From NCBI GenBank assembly GCA_030065985.1, contig JASJCM010000002.1, positions 19,125 through 83,124 of the forward strand: a stretch of DNA of 64,000 nucleotides, read 5' to 3'. Below are positions 1 through 12,117 of the stretch, in pieces. Each line of letters opens with the position of its first letter. The first letter of the stretch is position 1. The stretch comes from Woeseiaceae bacterium (GTDB lineage Bacteria; Pseudomonadota; Gammaproteobacteria; Steroidobacterales; Woeseiaceae). The notes beneath the pieces were generated by a model. The model was not told the origin of the DNA, did not search any database, and worked only from the letters and a program-made list of their open reading frames with translations. A program made the translations under genes and the position numbers.

Positions 1-3000
1 CCGGTTGACCCGATGCAGGTTGATGTTCCGCGGCAATGGCAGGAACTGCCGGCATTCAGGGTTGCATCGGGTGAGAGCCTGTCAATCGTCGAGCGCAGTC
101 GAGGCGTCGTGTCTGCAAGCAACGAGTTGTGGCTGCAGCGCACGATGTGGCTTGACTTTGCAGGCGACGGCTTCGTCGTCGAGGACAACATAATCGGGCG
201 GATGCGAGCCGACTGGCGCCTCGACATGAGTGGGCCGTACGCCTTGCTCGCGGCTTCCGAAGCTGAGGAAGATCTCCTGATTACCCGAGGTGATGAGGAG
301 GGCAAGACCGGCATCGAGGTTCGCCAGAGCGATGTCGACATCGCGGCGCTCGGGCGTAGCGAGACTCGCGGCTCGATGCCCGTGACGGGTTGGGATGCAC
401 GCTTCGGCCGGGTTAACGCCATTCTGAACTTGCCGCCAGGCAACAAGCTGCTGACGGCGCCAGGTGTCGACAGTGCCAATGGCAGCTGGACCGGCCAATG
501 GCAATTGCTCGATTTCTTCCTTGTTCTGATCATCACTATCGCGGTTTGGCGGCTCTTCAACCCGGTTTCGGGAATTATTGCGTTACTCGCATTGGTCCTG
601 AGTTTCCACGAGTTTTATGCGCCCACCTGGCTGTGGCTCAACGTGCTTGCGGCGATCGCGCTCCTGCGTGTGACGCCGGAGGGCAGATTGCGCAGATGGG
701 TGCGCAGCTACCAGCTGGTCAGCGCCGCATTGCTCGTGATCGCACTCATACCGTTCGTAGCAGGGCAGCTCACCAATGCGATCTACCCACAGTTAGAGCC
801 ACAGTACCCCCGTGCAGGCCTGCTTTCTCCTGTCGTTAGCGCACCTGCAGATGAAGCACGGCAAGCGGAACTGAGCCTGCAGAGGGCGGCGAAGCCCCAG
901 GTCTCAACGGCGGAACCGATGCTTGAAGAGATCATCGTTACCGCCGCAAAAGGGGCACCGGCGCCGTTCGCACGCTACGCGCCAAATGCCATTGTGCAGG
1001 CCGGTCAGGGCATTCCGTCGTGGCGCTGGAATAGCTACGTCCTCGAATGGAGTGGACCCGTCGATGAAGAACAGGCTATGCGCCTGGTGATTCTGCCGCG
1101 ATGGTTGGTCACGACACTGCGATTCGTGCAGGTCGTCCTGCTGTTGATATTCGCGGGCATCGTTGCCGCCGAGATCCTGAATCGGCAGTGGCGCATACCG
1201 GGTGGCCTCAAGCTCGGGCGCAGCCCGGCGACGAGCGTTTTGGCCGCAGGCGTCTGCGCATCGCTGTTGACGATCGGAGCTCCTGCCGAGGCCGAGATGC
1301 CGAGCAAGGAGTTGCTGCAACAGCTTGAACAGCGCTTGCTCGAGCCTCCCGACTGCGTGCCACGCTGCGCTGAGATCGTGGCAGCCAGTGTCGATGTGGG
1401 TGATGCAGCGATCAGCATGACGTTGAACGTGCATGCGCACGAAAATGTTGCTGTGCCGCTGCCCGGCACACTTCGCGGCTGGTATCCGCAAGTAACCGCT
1501 GTCGATGGCGATTCAGATGCGCGTGTGTTCCGGGACCAGGGTTCGCGCCTGTGGTTGTACGTGACGCAAGGCATGCACAGCGTGAGCTTACGCGGTGCAA
1601 TTCCGGCGGCGGACAGCCTTGAGATCCCGTTTGCGGCGCCGCCAAGGGTGATCAATGTAAACAGTGACGGGTGGTTCGTCGCAGGCATCAGGGATCGGCG
1701 CCTGCTTTCCGGTTCGCTGCAGCTGACGCGACTTCAGGTGGAGGACGGTGGCGATACCGTACGCTGGGAAAGCAGCAGGTTCCCGCCCTTCGTGACGGTT
1801 CGGCGAACCGTTGAGCTTGAACTCGACTGGCGTGTGCGAACAACGGTGGAACGAGTCGCACCGCTGCAGGGCGCCTTGACGATTGAGCTGCCGTTGGTCG
1901 ACGGCGAAGACATCGTCAGCGGTGATTTCACGGTCCGCGACGGTACCGTCCTCGTGTCGATGAATCCGCAGCAGGAAGAAGTGAGCTGGACGTCGAACCT
2001 GCCGCGCAAATCGCCACTTACGCTGACGGCTGGCGACGGTTCGCTGTGGTCCGAGCGCTGGCGTGTTGCGGTTGGGAGTTCCTGGAACGCCGTCTTTGAA
2101 GGCTTACCCGAAAGCAATACAGGTGCCGAGTTCGCGGATGTGCGTGTTGCGGAATTTGATCCGCGAGCTGGCGAATCCCTGACGCTGACGGCCACTCGGC
2201 CAGAAGCGGCAGAGGGCAATACGCTCGCGTTCGATGCGGTTGATCTACAGGTCAACCAGGGAGACCGGAGTGCCGACGTTGCGCTGCAGCTCGACTATCG
2301 CAGTACGCGCGGGGCACAACATGTCATACGCCTGCCTGACGGTATTGAAGTCAGACGGGTTGCAATCGATGGAGCCGAGCAAACCCTGCGAGCGGAAGCC
2401 GGTGAACTCACGCTGCCAATTCTGCCCGGTGAGCACCAGGTCGCCATTACGTGGCGCGCAACGGAGGACTCTGGCTGGCGCACGACGACACCGAATGTGG
2501 ATCTTGGCGCACCGGCGAGCAACATAGAGCTTGGTATCGTGATGCCGAAGAATCGTTGGGTTCTCGGAGCATTCGGACCGAAGCTCGGTCCAGCCGTCAT
2601 GTACTGGTCGGAGCTCGCCGCGATGATTTTGTTCGCGTTGATTCTCGGTCGCATCGGGCTGACACCACTCTCGACGCGGCACTGGCTGCTGCTCGGCCTC
2701 GGCTTCAGTACGTTCAGTTGGGGGATGCTGGCGATTGTCGTCATCTGGCTCGTCGCTTGTGGCGCTCGCGAGAAGCTGAAGTCAGACGAACTCAGCTGGT
2801 GGCAATTCGACTTCGTGCAAATCGTTATCGGTGGTCTGACCGTCATCGCGCTCTTGGGCATCATCTCTGCTTTGCCGCAGGGGTTGCTCGGCACGCCGGA
2901 CATGCACGTTGCTGGTCACGGTTCGTATGGCAACGACCTGAACTGGTTTGCGGATAGAAGCGATTCAGTGCTACCGGGTGCGTCCGTGTTGACCGTGCCC

Positions 3001-3129
3001 TTGTGGGTGTACAAGACGTTGATTCTGGCCTGGGCGCTGTGGCTCAGCTTCGCATTGCTGCGCTGGTTGCCTTGGGTGTGGCAGTGCTTCAGCAGTGACG
3101 GATTCTGGCGCAAGCGGGTGCGGGGATAG
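1..3129 (+). CDS. Large multi-pass membrane protein of unknown function, 5' end outside window
   Basis: The reading frame is open from base 1, so the N-terminus is probably missing; the first ATG inside the window is at 13 and would give 1038 residues. I do not recognise a named family. Hydrophobic helices cluster around residues 167-255 and again near 370-395. A long, polar, beta-rich stretch (about 430-840) follows, probably periplasmic, and then several more helices to the C-terminus, including a Trp/Leu-rich last one. The next gene starts two bases after this stop, so the two are co-transcribed. Membrane location is seen from hydrophobicity; function is unknown. Confidence 0.8.
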   Translation, partial: PVDPMQVDVPRQWQELPAFRVASGESLSIVERSRGVVSASNELWLQRTMWLDFAGDGFVVEDNIIGRMRADWRLDMSGPYALLAASEAEEDLLITRGDEEGKTGIEVRQSDVDIAALGRSETRGSMPVTGWDARFGRVNAILNLPPGNKLLTAPGVDSANGSWTGQWQLLDFFLVLIITIAVWRLFNPVSGIIALLALVLSFHEFYAPTWLWLNVLAAIALLRVTPEGRLRRWVRSYQLVSAALLVIALIPFVAGQLTNAIYPQLEPQYPRAGLLSPVVSAPADEARQAELSLQRAAKPQVSTAEPMLEEIIVTAAKGAPAPFARYAPNAIVQAGQGIPSWRWNSYVLEWSGPVDEEQAMRLVILPRWLVTTLRFVQVVLLLIFAGIVAAEILNRQWRIPGGLKLGRSPATSVLAAGVCASLLTIGAPAEAEMPSKELLQQLEQRLLEPPDCVPRCAEIVAASVDVGDAAISMTLNVHAHENVAVPLPGTLRGWYPQVTAVDGDSDARVFRDQGSRLWLYVTQGMHSVSLRGAIPAADSLEIPFAAPPRVINVNSDGWFVAGIRDRRLLSGSLQLTRLQVEDGGDTVRWESSRFPPFVTVRRTVELELDWRVRTTVERVAPLQGALTIELPLVDGEDIVSGDFTVRDGTVLVSMNPQQEEVSWTSNLPRKSPLTLTAGDGSLWSERWRVAVGSSWNAVFEGLPESNTGAEFADVRVAEFDPRAGESLTLTATRPEAAEGNTLAFDAVDLQVNQGDRSADVALQLDYRSTRGAQHVIRLPDGIEVRRVAIDGAEQTLRAEAGELTLPILPGEHQVAITWRATEDSGWRTTTPNVDLGAPASNIELGIVMPKNRWVLGAFGPKLGPAVMYWSELAAMILFALILGRIGLTPLSTRHWLLLGLGFSTFSWGMLAIVVIWLVACGAREKLKSDELSWWQFDFVQIVIGGLTVIALLGIISALPQGLLGTPDMHVAGHGSYGNDLNWFADRSDSVLPGASVLTVPLWVYKTLILAWALWLSFALLRWLPWVWQCFSSDGFWRKRVRG

Positions 3130-3131
3130 AC

Positions 3132-3740
3132 TTGCGGCTCGGCTGGATCACAATCTTCCTGGGTGTCCTGATCTGGTCCGGCATCGGTCCAAGGGACTTC
3201 ATGACCTGGTGTCTCGAGGTTTCACCGGCCGTAATCGGTGGTGTCGTCCTGTGGTTTACGCGTGAGCGATTCCCGCTAACCGCGATGACCTACACGCTCA
3301 TCCTGATCCACTGCGTGATCCTGATGGTCGGCGGTCACTATACCTACGCCGAAGTTCCTGTCGGTGAGTGGTTTCAGGAGACGTTCGATGGCACCCGCAA
3401 TAATTACGACAAGCTGGGCCATTTCGTTCAGGGCTTTGTTCCGGCGATCATCACCCGCGAAATCATGGTCAGGCTCAGGGTGTTCAACTCCGTGCGCTGG
3501 CGCGATTTCTTTATTGTCAGCTTCTGCCTTGGTTTCAGTGCGTTCTATGAGTTGATCGAGTGGTGGGTGGCATTACTCTCCGAAGAAGCCGCTGCGAGCT
3601 TTCTCGGCACACAGGGCTACGCGTGGGACACGCAATCCGACATGGGTTGGGCGTTGTTCGGCGCGGTGCTCGCGCTGTTGCTGTTGAGCCGCTGGCATGA
3701 CCGGCAGATGCTTGAACGTGGATTCGTCAAAGGAGTCTGA
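3132..3740 (+). CDS. YjdF/DUF2238-type inner membrane protein
   Basis: A 202-residue protein with about five to six hydrophobic helices. Its central stretch (YDKLGHFVQGF, then a Glu-rich helix with FYELIEWW) is the pattern I know from the DUF2238/YjdF membrane family, whose function is unknown. The start is a TTG two bases after the stop of the upstream membrane gene, implying translational coupling. The conserved Asp/His/Glu residues lie at helix ends and could bind a metal or a small molecule, but that is inference. Confidence 0.75.
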   Translation: MRLGWITIFLGVLIWSGIGPRDFMTWCLEVSPAVIGGVVLWFTRERFPLTAMTYTLILIHCVILMVGGHYTYAEVPVGEWFQETFDGTRNNYDKLGHFVQGFVPAIITREIMVRLRVFNSVRWRDFFIVSFCLGFSAFYELIEWWVALLSEEAAASFLGTQGYAWDTQSDMGWALFGAVLALLLLSRWHDRQMLERGFVKGV

Positions 3741-3746
3741 GCTATT

Positions 3747-4457
3747 GTGAAGCGTGTAATCGTTGCTGGTTGTTTGCTGTCGTTTGCCGGGGTAGTACAG
3801 GCGAGCGAGTGCGTCGTGCTGCTGCACGGTCTCATCCGTTCCTCGACCGCGATGAACAAGATGCAGCGCGAACTCGACGATGCCGGGTTCTTGACCGCGA
3901 ACATCGATTATCCGTCGCGCGAGTACACGATCGAGGAGCTGGCGGATATGGCCGTTCCCGCCGGGTTAAAGGAATGTCGTAGTCACGAGAACGTCGAGCG
4001 GATTCACTTCGTGACGCATTCGCTCGGCGGGATCCTCGTGCGCCAGTACCTGAGTACTAACGAAATCCCGGAGCTCGGGCGCGTGGTCATGCTTGGGCCG
4101 CCGAACCAGGGCAGCATGGCGGCCGACGATATGGGCGGTGTGCCGGGATTCGAGTGGCTCAATGGTCCAGCCGGACGACAGCTGGGCAAAGGCGATGACA
4201 GCCTGCCGCTCAAACTCGGTCCGGCCAATTTCGAGGTTGGCATCATCGCTGGTAATCGCACGATCGACCCGATCACGTCGGCTGTTCTCGATAATCCGGA
4301 TGACGGTCGTGTCTCGGTTGAAGATACCAAGCTCGAAGGGATGACGGACTTCATCGTCGTCGAGCACTCGCATGCCTTCATGATGCGCATGCGCCGACCG
4401 ATCGAATTGACGATACACTTCCTGAAGAACGGCAATTTCGAACTCTCCGATGAATAA
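3747..4457 (+). CDS. Secreted alpha/beta hydrolase, lipase/esterase-like
   Basis: A 236-residue protein with a signal peptide (residues 1-19, ending VQA) and an alpha/beta hydrolase fold. The oxyanion-type HG (27-28) follows the first strand, and the nucleophile elbow THSLGG places Ser at residue 92. A His in VVEHSHAF near the C-terminus suits the catalytic triad. It resembles small lipase/PGAP1-like hydrolases, probably periplasmic, acting on an unknown ester. The GTG start at 3747 is preceded by AGGAG lying inside the end of the upstream gene, so it belongs to the same operon. Confidence 0.75.
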   Translation: MKRVIVAGCLLSFAGVVQASECVVLLHGLIRSSTAMNKMQRELDDAGFLTANIDYPSREYTIEELADMAVPAGLKECRSHENVERIHFVTHSLGGILVRQYLSTNEIPELGRVVMLGPPNQGSMAADDMGGVPGFEWLNGPAGRQLGKGDDSLPLKLGPANFEVGIIAGNRTIDPITSAVLDNPDDGRVSVEDTKLEGMTDFIVVEHSHAFMMRMRRPIELTIHFLKNGNFELSDE

Positions 4458-4558
4458 CGATAGTGAGAAACCTCTTGCTTGTCCTTCACTACATCGCTCT
4501 CGAGCTTGTGGCACATTCGAGACCGCGGCCGTCCGACGCAGGACAATAGTGTTACGCA

Positions 4559-5701
4559 ATGGAAGCCGTTAAGGCCCTCGGAGGCTCACTCGGAGAGCTC
4601 AGGAATCTTCTGGATATTTCCGAAGAGGGCAGGCGGATTAGCCTGGACGGAAAGGACGAGCTCTGGCGTTTTTCCGAATCGGGTCTGGCAGCCTGGCTGG
4701 TCGACGGTCGCGTTACGTCAGTATTCCTCTATTCGGACAGCTACGAAGGGTTTAGCGAATTCCAGGGTGATACGGGGGGTCTGCGGCTCGATACTTCGAA
4801 GCAAATCGTGCGCTTCAAGTTTGGCTATCCAAGCAAGCATAGAGAAGGAGCGACAACGACCGTTCTGGACACAACGCCGAACTACGATCGCTACGACTAC
4901 GAAGACTATTCGCTTCATTTTCAGTACGACGAGACAGGAAAATGGTTACGTATGCTGACCATCATGTCTCCGGATACGGTCGCAAAATTCGATGGCCGTG
5001 TAACGGCAGAGACGAGTCACCCGGTCGTTTACGACAAGGCGAAGTATCACGCCGAGTCGGTGCAGGAACTGGATCTCCCGGAGGAGCAAGCGGCCGTACA
5101 TACCGCGTTCTTCCTCGGGTGGCTGATGGACAATGACCTTTGCAGTTCAGAATTCGTTGAAGACCGGTATTCGAACGTCGCGGCCTACCAGCGACGCGAG
5201 ATAACCGCGCTGAGGGTCTACGCAATTTGGGATTATTGCCTCGTTGACGACATGCTGAGCGACGAGGGCAATGCTTTTGCGCAGGACTATTTCGACTTCA
5301 GCGTGGGCAAGTACATCGACGATTACGCGGCACTTCTGATTCGCAAGTTACCAAGCGAGTTTCACGTGCCGTACACGTGGGAAAACCAGAAAAAGATCAA
5401 CCACCAGATCAGTAAACGCTACAGCGACTGGAAGCGGTCGGGGAAAGCAGCTACTTCGCGTCCGAAGAAGAAGCGCGTGCCGCCCGTTGAACGGCCTCGG
5501 ACCAGGAAGGCGCGGCCGGAAAAGCCCCCACTTCGGAAGCGGTCGGCTCGGAAAGCGCCGGCCAACCGATCAAGAAAACGCCGCGCCGCAAAGACGGCTC
5601 AGCGTTCGACCAAACTGTCGTGGCTCTTGAAGTTCGTGATCGGGCCGATACTCGCTGTCGCCATTGGCCTCGCGATCATCATCCTCGCCGATTCTCTGTA
5701 G
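4559..5701 (+). CDS. Unknown protein with Lys/Arg-rich linker and C-terminal membrane anchor
   Basis: A 380-residue protein that I do not recognise. Residues 1-290 look like a soluble, acidic, aromatic-rich globular part. Residues about 295-350 are a low-complexity linker packed with Lys, Arg, Pro and Ala. Residues 355-378 are a single hydrophobic helix at the very C-terminus, so the protein is probably tail-anchored with the basic segment next to the membrane. No Shine-Dalgarno is obvious before the ATG. The gene converges on the minus-strand gene at 5705, three bases away, which also has a basic segment and a C-terminal helix. Confidence 0.6.
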   Translation: MEAVKALGGSLGELRNLLDISEEGRRISLDGKDELWRFSESGLAAWLVDGRVTSVFLYSDSYEGFSEFQGDTGGLRLDTSKQIVRFKFGYPSKHREGATTTVLDTTPNYDRYDYEDYSLHFQYDETGKWLRMLTIMSPDTVAKFDGRVTAETSHPVVYDKAKYHAESVQELDLPEEQAAVHTAFFLGWLMDNDLCSSEFVEDRYSNVAAYQRREITALRVYAIWDYCLVDDMLSDEGNAFAQDYFDFSVGKYIDDYAALLIRKLPSEFHVPYTWENQKKINHQISKRYSDWKRSGKAATSRPKKKRVPPVERPRTRKARPEKPPLRKRSARKAPANRSRKRRAAKTAQRSTKLSWLLKFVIGPILAVAIGLAIIILADSL

Positions 5702-5704
5702 CGC

Positions 5705-6016
5705 TCAGAAGAGGATCTTGCCCACACTGAACACGGCGTATGCCACGACCCAAAACACAATGCCGCCGATCAGACCGTTCACCATTCCAGTCGACGCGCC
5801 GAGGCGGCCGTCAGAGAAGTCGGCCATTCTCCGTTCTCTCAGCGCTGCAATATCGGGCTCGACATCGAGGACCTCCGAGTCGATTCTCGCTTGAAATACA
5901 CTCGATCTGGGCCTGGACTTGCGTGCTTTGCGACCCCAAGATTGGCGGGTCGTTGCTGCGGCATCGGCTGCAGCCTGTTGATGTGACGTAGTGCCCAGTG
6001 GATTTAAGCTACTCAT
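5705..6016 (-). CDS. Small basic protein with C-terminal transmembrane helix, unknown
   Basis: I chose the ATG at 6016 (MSSLNPLG, 103 residues) because GGAAGGA lies just upstream; the frame runs further 5' without a comparable ribosome site. The N-terminal half is Ala/Gln/Arg-rich and probably disordered, a middle acidic stretch follows (SEVLDVEPDIAALRERR), and residues about 75-100 form one hydrophobic helix with several glycines. No family is recognised. It converges tail-to-tail with the similarly organised gene ending at 5701. Confidence 0.55.
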   Translation of the reverse strand: MSSLNPLGTTSHQQAAADAAATTRQSWGRKARKSRPRSSVFQARIDSEVLDVEPDIAALRERRMADFSDGRLGASTGMVNGLIGGIVFWVVAYAVFSVGKILF

Positions 6017-6186
6017 TGAGGGTTCCTTCCATCTACTCTGCCGCAGTTTGAATCTATCCAGTCCGCCGAAAAAGCAGAATATTTGATACTCAAACATCGG
6101 AAAAGCCGATGATAGGGCTCGATAGATCTGGAACTGCAGCAAGCTCGCCGACCCCGTTGAGAGGCCTAGGGGTAGCTCCGATTACG

Positions 6187-8238
<2,052 letters not shown>

Positions 8239-8363
8239 TCAGGTTGTTTGCCGTGAGGCGATGATACAGCGATCGTCAGGCATCTTCGCTAGTCATTTTC
8301 CGAGCAATATGACGGCAACGTGCCTATCCTAGAGCCGACAGGCGCCGCACCTGAAGGAGACGT

Positions 8364-9248
8364 ATGGCAGACAATACGGTCGCATTTCTCGTCATGGACG
8401 ACATGGGCGATTTCGTTACCGATTTCGACCTCTCGATTGCGCCGCTTGCCGAGCTAGGCTGGCAGGTCGAAACGGTGCCTTGGCGCAGTGGCCCTGACTG
8501 GAGTCGCTTTGACGCCGTGTACATCTGCACACCCTGGGACTACCCGCAGTATGCCGACGAGTTCCGGCGAGTCCTTGAGGCCATTGAAGCCAGCGATGCC
8601 GCGCTGTGCAACGCGTTGTCCACCGTGCACTGGAACCTCGACAAGTCGTACCTGCGGGATGTCGAAGCGCGAGGCGACCGAATCGTGCCAAGTACCTGGT
8701 ACGAACACTTTTCACGGGTCGATGTTTCAGGCTTTTTCGCCGAGCATGGCACGGACGCGGTGGTCCTCAAGCCAAATGTCGGTGGCAACGCCGTCGACAC
8801 GTACGTGCTTCGCGAGCCGGTGCCAGATGAGACGCTGGCGGCGCTCGAACGCCTGTTCGACAGGCGCCGCTTCCTGATTCAGCCCTATATCGAGAGCATC
8901 ACCACAGAGGGCGAGTATTCTCTGTTTTACATGAGGGGTCGATACAGCCACGCCATCGGCAAAGTGCCGGCGGCTGGCGATTTTCGGGTGCAGGAAGAAC
9001 ATGGTGCGGACATTCGTCCCATCGATCCACCGGCAGACCTGCGCGACATTGCCGAGCGCGTCTTCTCGCACATCGAGCCGCTCCCTGTTTACGGTCGTGG
9101 CGACTGGGTCCGCGGGCCCGATGGTGAGTTCCTGCTGATGGAGCTCGAACTCGTCGAGCCCTCACTTTATCTACGCACTGACCCGGGCGCGCCCGCCCGA
9201 TTTGCGCGAGCGTTTGACGAGTGGTTTCAGGAACTCGCCCGTGAATGA
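8364..9248 (+). CDS. ATP-grasp domain protein, ligase of unknown substrate
   Basis: A 294-residue protein with the layout of small ATP-grasp enzymes of the RimK/glutathione synthetase type: an N-terminal domain (CTPWDYPQY), an ATP-binding middle ([27 protein letters not shown]) and a metal-binding end ([14 protein letters not shown]). It probably forms a carboxylate-amine bond; the substrate is unknown, and similarity to DcsG-like proteins is from memory. AAGGAG precedes the ATG. Its last 78 bases overlap the 3' end of uvrA on the opposite strand. Confidence 0.8.
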   Translation: MADNTVAFLVMDDMGDFVTDFDLSIAPLAELGWQVETVPWRSGPDWSRFDAVYICTPWDYPQYADEFRRVLEAIEASDAALCNALSTVHWNLDKSYLRDVEARGDRIVPSTWYEHFSRVDVSGFFAEHGTDAVVLKPNVGGNAVDTYVLREPVPDETLAALERLFDRRRFLIQPYIESITTEGEYSLFYMRGRYSHAIGKVPAAGDFRVQEEHGADIRPIDPPADLRDIAERVFSHIEPLPVYGRGDWVRGPDGEFLLMELELVEPSLYLRTDPGAPARFARAFDEWFQELARE

Positions 9249-12032
9249 ACCTTTCGTCGCAGCAACGTCCTCCGGCGTACCGGCCGCGATAATCTGACCA
9301 CCACCGTCACCACCCTCTGGGCCAAGGTCGAGAATCCAGTCAGCCGTCTTGACGACGTCGAGGTTGTGCTCGATGACAACAACCGTGTTGCCATGGTCGC
9401 GCAGGCGATGCAGGACGCCGAGTAGCTGCTCGATGTCGTGGAAGTGCAGGCCGGTAGTCGGTTCATCGAGGATGTAAAGGGTGTTACCGGTGTCGCGCTT
9501 GGACAGCTCCTTGGCGAGCTTGACGCGCTGTGCTTCGCCGCCTGACAGTGTTGTCGCGTTTTGGCCCAGGCGAATGTAGGTCAGGCCGACATCGGTCAGC
9601 GTCTGCAGTTTGCGGGCGACGACGGGAACGTTTTTGAAGAACTCGGCCGCATCCTCGACCGTCATGTCGAGGACTTCGTGGATGTTCTTGCCTTTGTACC
9701 GAATCTCCAGCGTCTCGCGGTTGTAGCGCTTCCCGCGGCAAACGTCGCAGGGCACGTAGACATCGGGCAGGAAGTGCATTTCGACCTTGATGACGCCATC
9801 GCCCTGGCAGGCCTCGCAGCGCCCGCCCTTGACGTTGAAGCTGAAGCGCCCCGGCATGTAGCCGCGCGAACGCGCTTCCTGAGTGCCCGCAAACAGTTCG
9901 CGAATCGGCGTGAACAACCCGCTGTAGGTCGCCGGATTTGAGCGCGGCGTACGACCGATCGGGCTCTGGCTGATGTCGATGACCTTGTCGATGTGCTCGA
10001 GGCCCTCGACCGCCTTGTGCGGTGAGGGGTTACGGCTCGTGCGGTGCAGTACTTCGGCGACCGACTTGTACAGGGTGTCATTGACGAGCGTTGACTTGCC
10101 CGAACCCGATACGCCCGTGACGCAGGTCATCAGGCCCACCGGTATCGACGCGTCAACTTCTTTCAAGTTGTTGCCGGTGGCGCCGAGGACCCTGATCTGT
10201 TTGTCCGCATCCGCCGGTGTGCGCGCTTCCGGAACCTCGATTTCGCGTTTTCCTGACAAGTACTGTCCGGTAAGCGACTGCGCCTCTTTCTGGATCTCGG
10301 CGGGCGAACCTGCCGCAACGACGCGACCACCATGCACGCCTGCGCCGGGCCCGAGGTCGATGACATGATCAGCCGAAAGAATGGCTTCCTCGTCGTGCTC
10401 GACAACGATGACCGTGTTGCCGATATCCCTCAGGTGCGTCAGCGTCCCGAGCAGCCGCTGGTTGTCGCGCTGGTGCAGGCCAATCGACGGTTCATCAAGG
10501 ATGTACATGACGCCGACCAGCCCCGAACCGATCTGGCTGGCCAGCCGAATGCGCTGCGCCTCGCCGCCCGACAGGGTTTCGGCACTGCGATCGAGCGACA
10601 GGTAGTCGAGCCCGACGTCGGACAAAAAGCCAACGCGATCGGCGATCTCCTTGAGGATCTTCTCGGCGATCGTCGCGCGCCAGCCTTCGAGTTTCATCTC
10701 GGTGAAGAATGCTCGGACATGGCCAACCGACAGGCGCGTGATCTCAGGCAACGAGTGATCGTTGATGAAGACATTGCGGGCGGCTTCATTGAGACGCGTT
10801 CCGTGGCAATCGGGGCAGGCCTGGCTGTTCAGGAATTTCGACAATTCCTCGCGCACCGCGCTCGACTCCGTCTCACGGTAGCGGCGATCGAGGTTGGGCA
10901 GGACGCCTTCGAAGCGATGTGTCTTGCGCACCTGCATGCCGCGGGAGTTCGCGTAGAAGAAGTCGATCTTTTCCTTGCCGCTGCCGTAGAGGACGATCTT
11001 CTGCAGTTTCTCAGACAGCTCGTTGAATGGCGTCTCGATATCGAACTCGTAGTGCGCCGCGAGGCTCTGAATCATCTGGTAGTAATAAGTGGTCTTGCGA
11101 TCCCACCCGCGGATAGCGCCTCCGGCCAGCGACAGACTCGGGTTAACGACGACGCGATCCGGGTCGAAGAACTGCTTCACGCCAAGACCGTCGCAGCTCG
11201 GGCACGCACCGGTCGGGTTGTTGAACGAGAAGAGCCGCGGCTCCAGTTCGGTCAGGCTGTAACCGCAGATGTTGCAGGCAAAGCGGTCGGAGAATGTGAT
11301 TTCCTCGGCTTCCTCATCATCCATGTACGCAATGCGTGCCACTCCGTCGGCGAGTCGCAATGCCGTCTCAAACGACTCGGCAAGCCGCAGTCGCAGATCT
11401 TCCTTGACCTTGAAGCGGTCGACGATCGCATCGATGCTGTGTTTCTTGCGCAGGTCCAGCTCAGGTGGCTGGTCCAGCTCGTAGATCTCGCCGTCAATGC
11501 GGGCGCGGATAAAACCCTGAGCCTGCAGGTCCGCCATGAGCTGCACGTGCTCGCCTTTGCGTTCAGTCACGACCGGCGCCAGCAGCATGAGCTTCGTGCC
11601 CTCGGGCAGCTCGAGAACGTGATCGACCATCTGACTGACGGTTTGTGCTTCGAGCGTGGTGCCATGGTCAGGGCATTTCGGTGTCCCGGCGCGCGCGAAC
11701 AGCAGGCGCAGGTAGTCGTAAATCTCCGTGACGGTGCCGACCGTTGATCGCGGGTTATGCGACGTCGACTTCTGTTCGATCGAGATGGCCGGCGAGAGGC
11801 CGTCGATGTGATCGATGTCCGGTTTCTCCATCATCGACAGGAACTGACGAGCGTAGGCGGACAGCGACTCGACGTAGCGGCGCTGCCCTTCGGCGTAAAT
11901 TGTGTCGAACGCAAGCGACGACTTGCCCGAGCCGGACAATCCCGTGAAGACGATCAGCTTGTCGCGAGGCAACGAGAGATCGAGATTCTTGAGGTTGTGG
12001 GTCCTCGCGCCCCTGATGTCGATGGTTTTCAT
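9171..12032 (-). CDS. uvrA: Excinuclease ABC subunit A
   Basis: UvrA is the damage-recognition ATPase of nucleotide excision repair. The start is set at [17 protein letters not shown] (953 residues; E. coli 940), since the frame upstream shows no conserved sequence. Two ABC modules are visible, each with a Walker A ([26 protein letters not shown]) and an LSGGEAQR signature. Zinc fingers are visible at CNICGY...CPSC and CEACQG...CDVC. It is divergent from the MFS gene; uvrA-MFS-ssb is a conserved gammaproteobacterial neighbourhood. Its 3' end overlaps the convergent ATP-grasp gene. Confidence 0.97.
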   Translation of the reverse strand: MKTIDIRGARTHNLKNLDLSLPRDKLIVFTGLSGSGKSSLAFDTIYAEGQRRYVESLSAYARQFLSMMEKPDIDHIDGLSPAISIEQKSTSHNPRSTVGTVTEIYDYLRLLFARAGTPKCPDHGTTLEAQTVSQMVDHVLELPEGTKLMLLAPVVTERKGEHVQLMADLQAQGFIRARIDGEIYELDQPPELDLRKKHSIDAIVDRFKVKEDLRLRLAESFETALRLADGVARIAYMDDEEAEEITFSDRFACNICGYSLTELEPRLFSFNNPTGACPSCDGLGVKQFFDPDRVVVNPSLSLAGGAIRGWDRKTTYYYQMIQSLAAHYEFDIETPFNELSEKLQKIVLYGSGKEKIDFFYANSRGMQVRKTHRFEGVLPNLDRRYRETESSAVREELSKFLNSQACPDCHGTRLNEAARNVFINDHSLPEITRLSVGHVRAFFTEMKLEGWRATIAEKILKEIADRVGFLSDVGLDYLSLDRSAETLSGGEAQRIRLASQIGSGLVGVMYILDEPSIGLHQRDNQRLLGTLTHLRDIGNTVIVVEHDEEAILSADHVIDLGPGAGVHGGRVVAAGSPAEIQKEAQSLTGQYLSGKREIEVPEARTPADADKQIRVLGATGNNLKEVDASIPVGLMTCVTGVSGSGKSTLVNDTLYKSVAEVLHRTSRNPSPHKAVEGLEHIDKVIDISQSPIGRTPRSNPATYSGLFTPIRELFAGTQEARSRGYMPGRFSFNVKGGRCEACQGDGVIKVEMHFLPDVYVPCDVCRGKRYNRETLEIRYKGKNIHEVLDMTVEDAAEFFKNVPVVARKLQTLTDVGLTYIRLGQNATTLSGGEAQRVKLAKELSKRDTGNTLYILDEPTTGLHFHDIEQLLGVLHRLRDHGNTVVVIEHNLDVVKTADWILDLGPEGGDGGGQIIAAGTPEDVAATKGSFTGEFLKPLVKRSRKSGGRARVSA

Positions 12033-12117
12033 GACGAACCTGCTAATATACGCCGCCGCGTATCCGCGGTGCAAAGGAACTCCAGTAGTGGAAACAGACG
12101 AACGGAAGGGCATAGCG

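Noticed and set aside
6095..6111. CATCGG/CCGATG hairpin between fadH and the small gene
   Set aside because: Six-base stem without T-run; could occur by chance.
10332..11747. 471-codon plus-strand open frame
   Set aside because: Antisense to uvrA; protein has no recognisable motif, while uvrA is unmistakable.
12040..12055. LexA-like box upstream of uvrA
   Set aside because: CTG-N10-CCG is one base short of the CTG-N10-CAG rule and lies at the ribosome-binding position; too weak to call.
11902..12117. Longer MFS transporter start
   Set aside because: The extra residues come from sequence antisense to uvrA; GGAAGGG before the ATG at 12118 decides the start.
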